From contig DUHU01000198.1 of NCBI GenBank assembly GCA_013330765.1, positions 1-6,035 on the forward strand: a DNA stretch of 6,035 nucleotides, in the 5' to 3' direction. Each line of letters starts with the position of its first letter. The stretch's first letter is position 1. A model generated the notes under the pieces. That model saw only the letters and a list, made by a program, of their open reading frames with translations. It did not search any database and had not been told where the DNA came from. The position numbers and the translations under genes were made by a program. Positions 6,014 to 6,035 of this stretch are shown here, one piece after another. The DNA comes from Candidatus Poseidoniaceae archaeon (GTDB taxonomy: Archaea; Thermoplasmatota; Poseidoniia; Poseidoniales; Poseidoniaceae).

Positions 6014-6035
6014 TCACGCCTCGTCTTCGTCGGCC
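6014..6035 (-). CDS. Possible C-terminal end of a convergent gene, cut by the window edge
   Basis: On the minus strand the last bases read GCC GAC GAA GAC GAG GCG TGA, ending a frame in ADEDEA. This would be the C-terminus of a convergent gene whose stop codon is 1 base from the end of the giant gene. Only six codons are visible, so this may be chance, especially since the frame is open merely because the window ends. Confidence 0.25.

Noticed and set aside
5968..6031. Stem-loop between the GACGACGAG repeats and CTCGTCTTCGTCG after the stop, as a terminator
   Set aside because: The pairing is imperfect (8 of 9) and is explained by Asp/Glu codons on both strands. There is no T-run after it, so a terminator is not supported.
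1..6035. tRNA, rRNA, CRISPR array, insertion sequence or other mobile element
   Set aside because: No cloverleaf, regular direct repeats with spacers, transposase motifs or terminal inverted repeats were seen on either strand.

Overview
The window looks like a piece of an archaeal chromosome, most probably a GC-rich marine planktonic euryarchaeon of the Marine Group II (Candidatus Poseidoniales) or Thermoplasmatota kind. Two things support this. The minus-strand gene at the left edge is a signal peptidase of the archaeal/eukaryotic Sec11 type, with His rather than Lys in the second catalytic box. The large gene encodes a giant modular surface protein with Ser/Thr-rich beta modules, a CARDB domain and a single C-terminal membrane anchor, a style I associate with these archaea. 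The taxonomic call is inference from family resemblance; no rRNA or marker gene is present.

Layout. Positions 1-419 (minus) hold the N-terminal part of signal peptidase I, cut by the window edge. Positions 429-803 (minus) hold a small two-helix membrane protein just upstream of it, in the same frame and probably the same transcript. Positions 804-930 are a divergent intergenic region with an inverted repeat and a third copy of the same half-site. Positions 931-6012 (plus) hold one gene for a 1693-residue exported, membrane-anchored protein. The last 22 bases may be the C-terminal end of a convergent minus-strand gene.

The giant protein reads, in order: signal peptide; N-terminal beta module; propeller-like region; two related beta-sandwich repeats; a further beta module; a roughly 407-residue three-domain unit (A-B-C) present twice; a CARDB domain; one transmembrane helix; and a very acidic tail ending in EYDD repeats. 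The tandem A-B-C duplication is the clearest structural discovery here. No catalytic motif is visible, so a structural, adhesive or ligand-binding role at the cell surface is the best inference.

The shared theme is the cell envelope: a signal peptidase operon placed head-to-head with a protein that needs a signal peptidase to mature. I see no tRNA, rRNA, CRISPR array, transposase or other mobile element, and nothing that amounts to a defence or novel enzymatic system.
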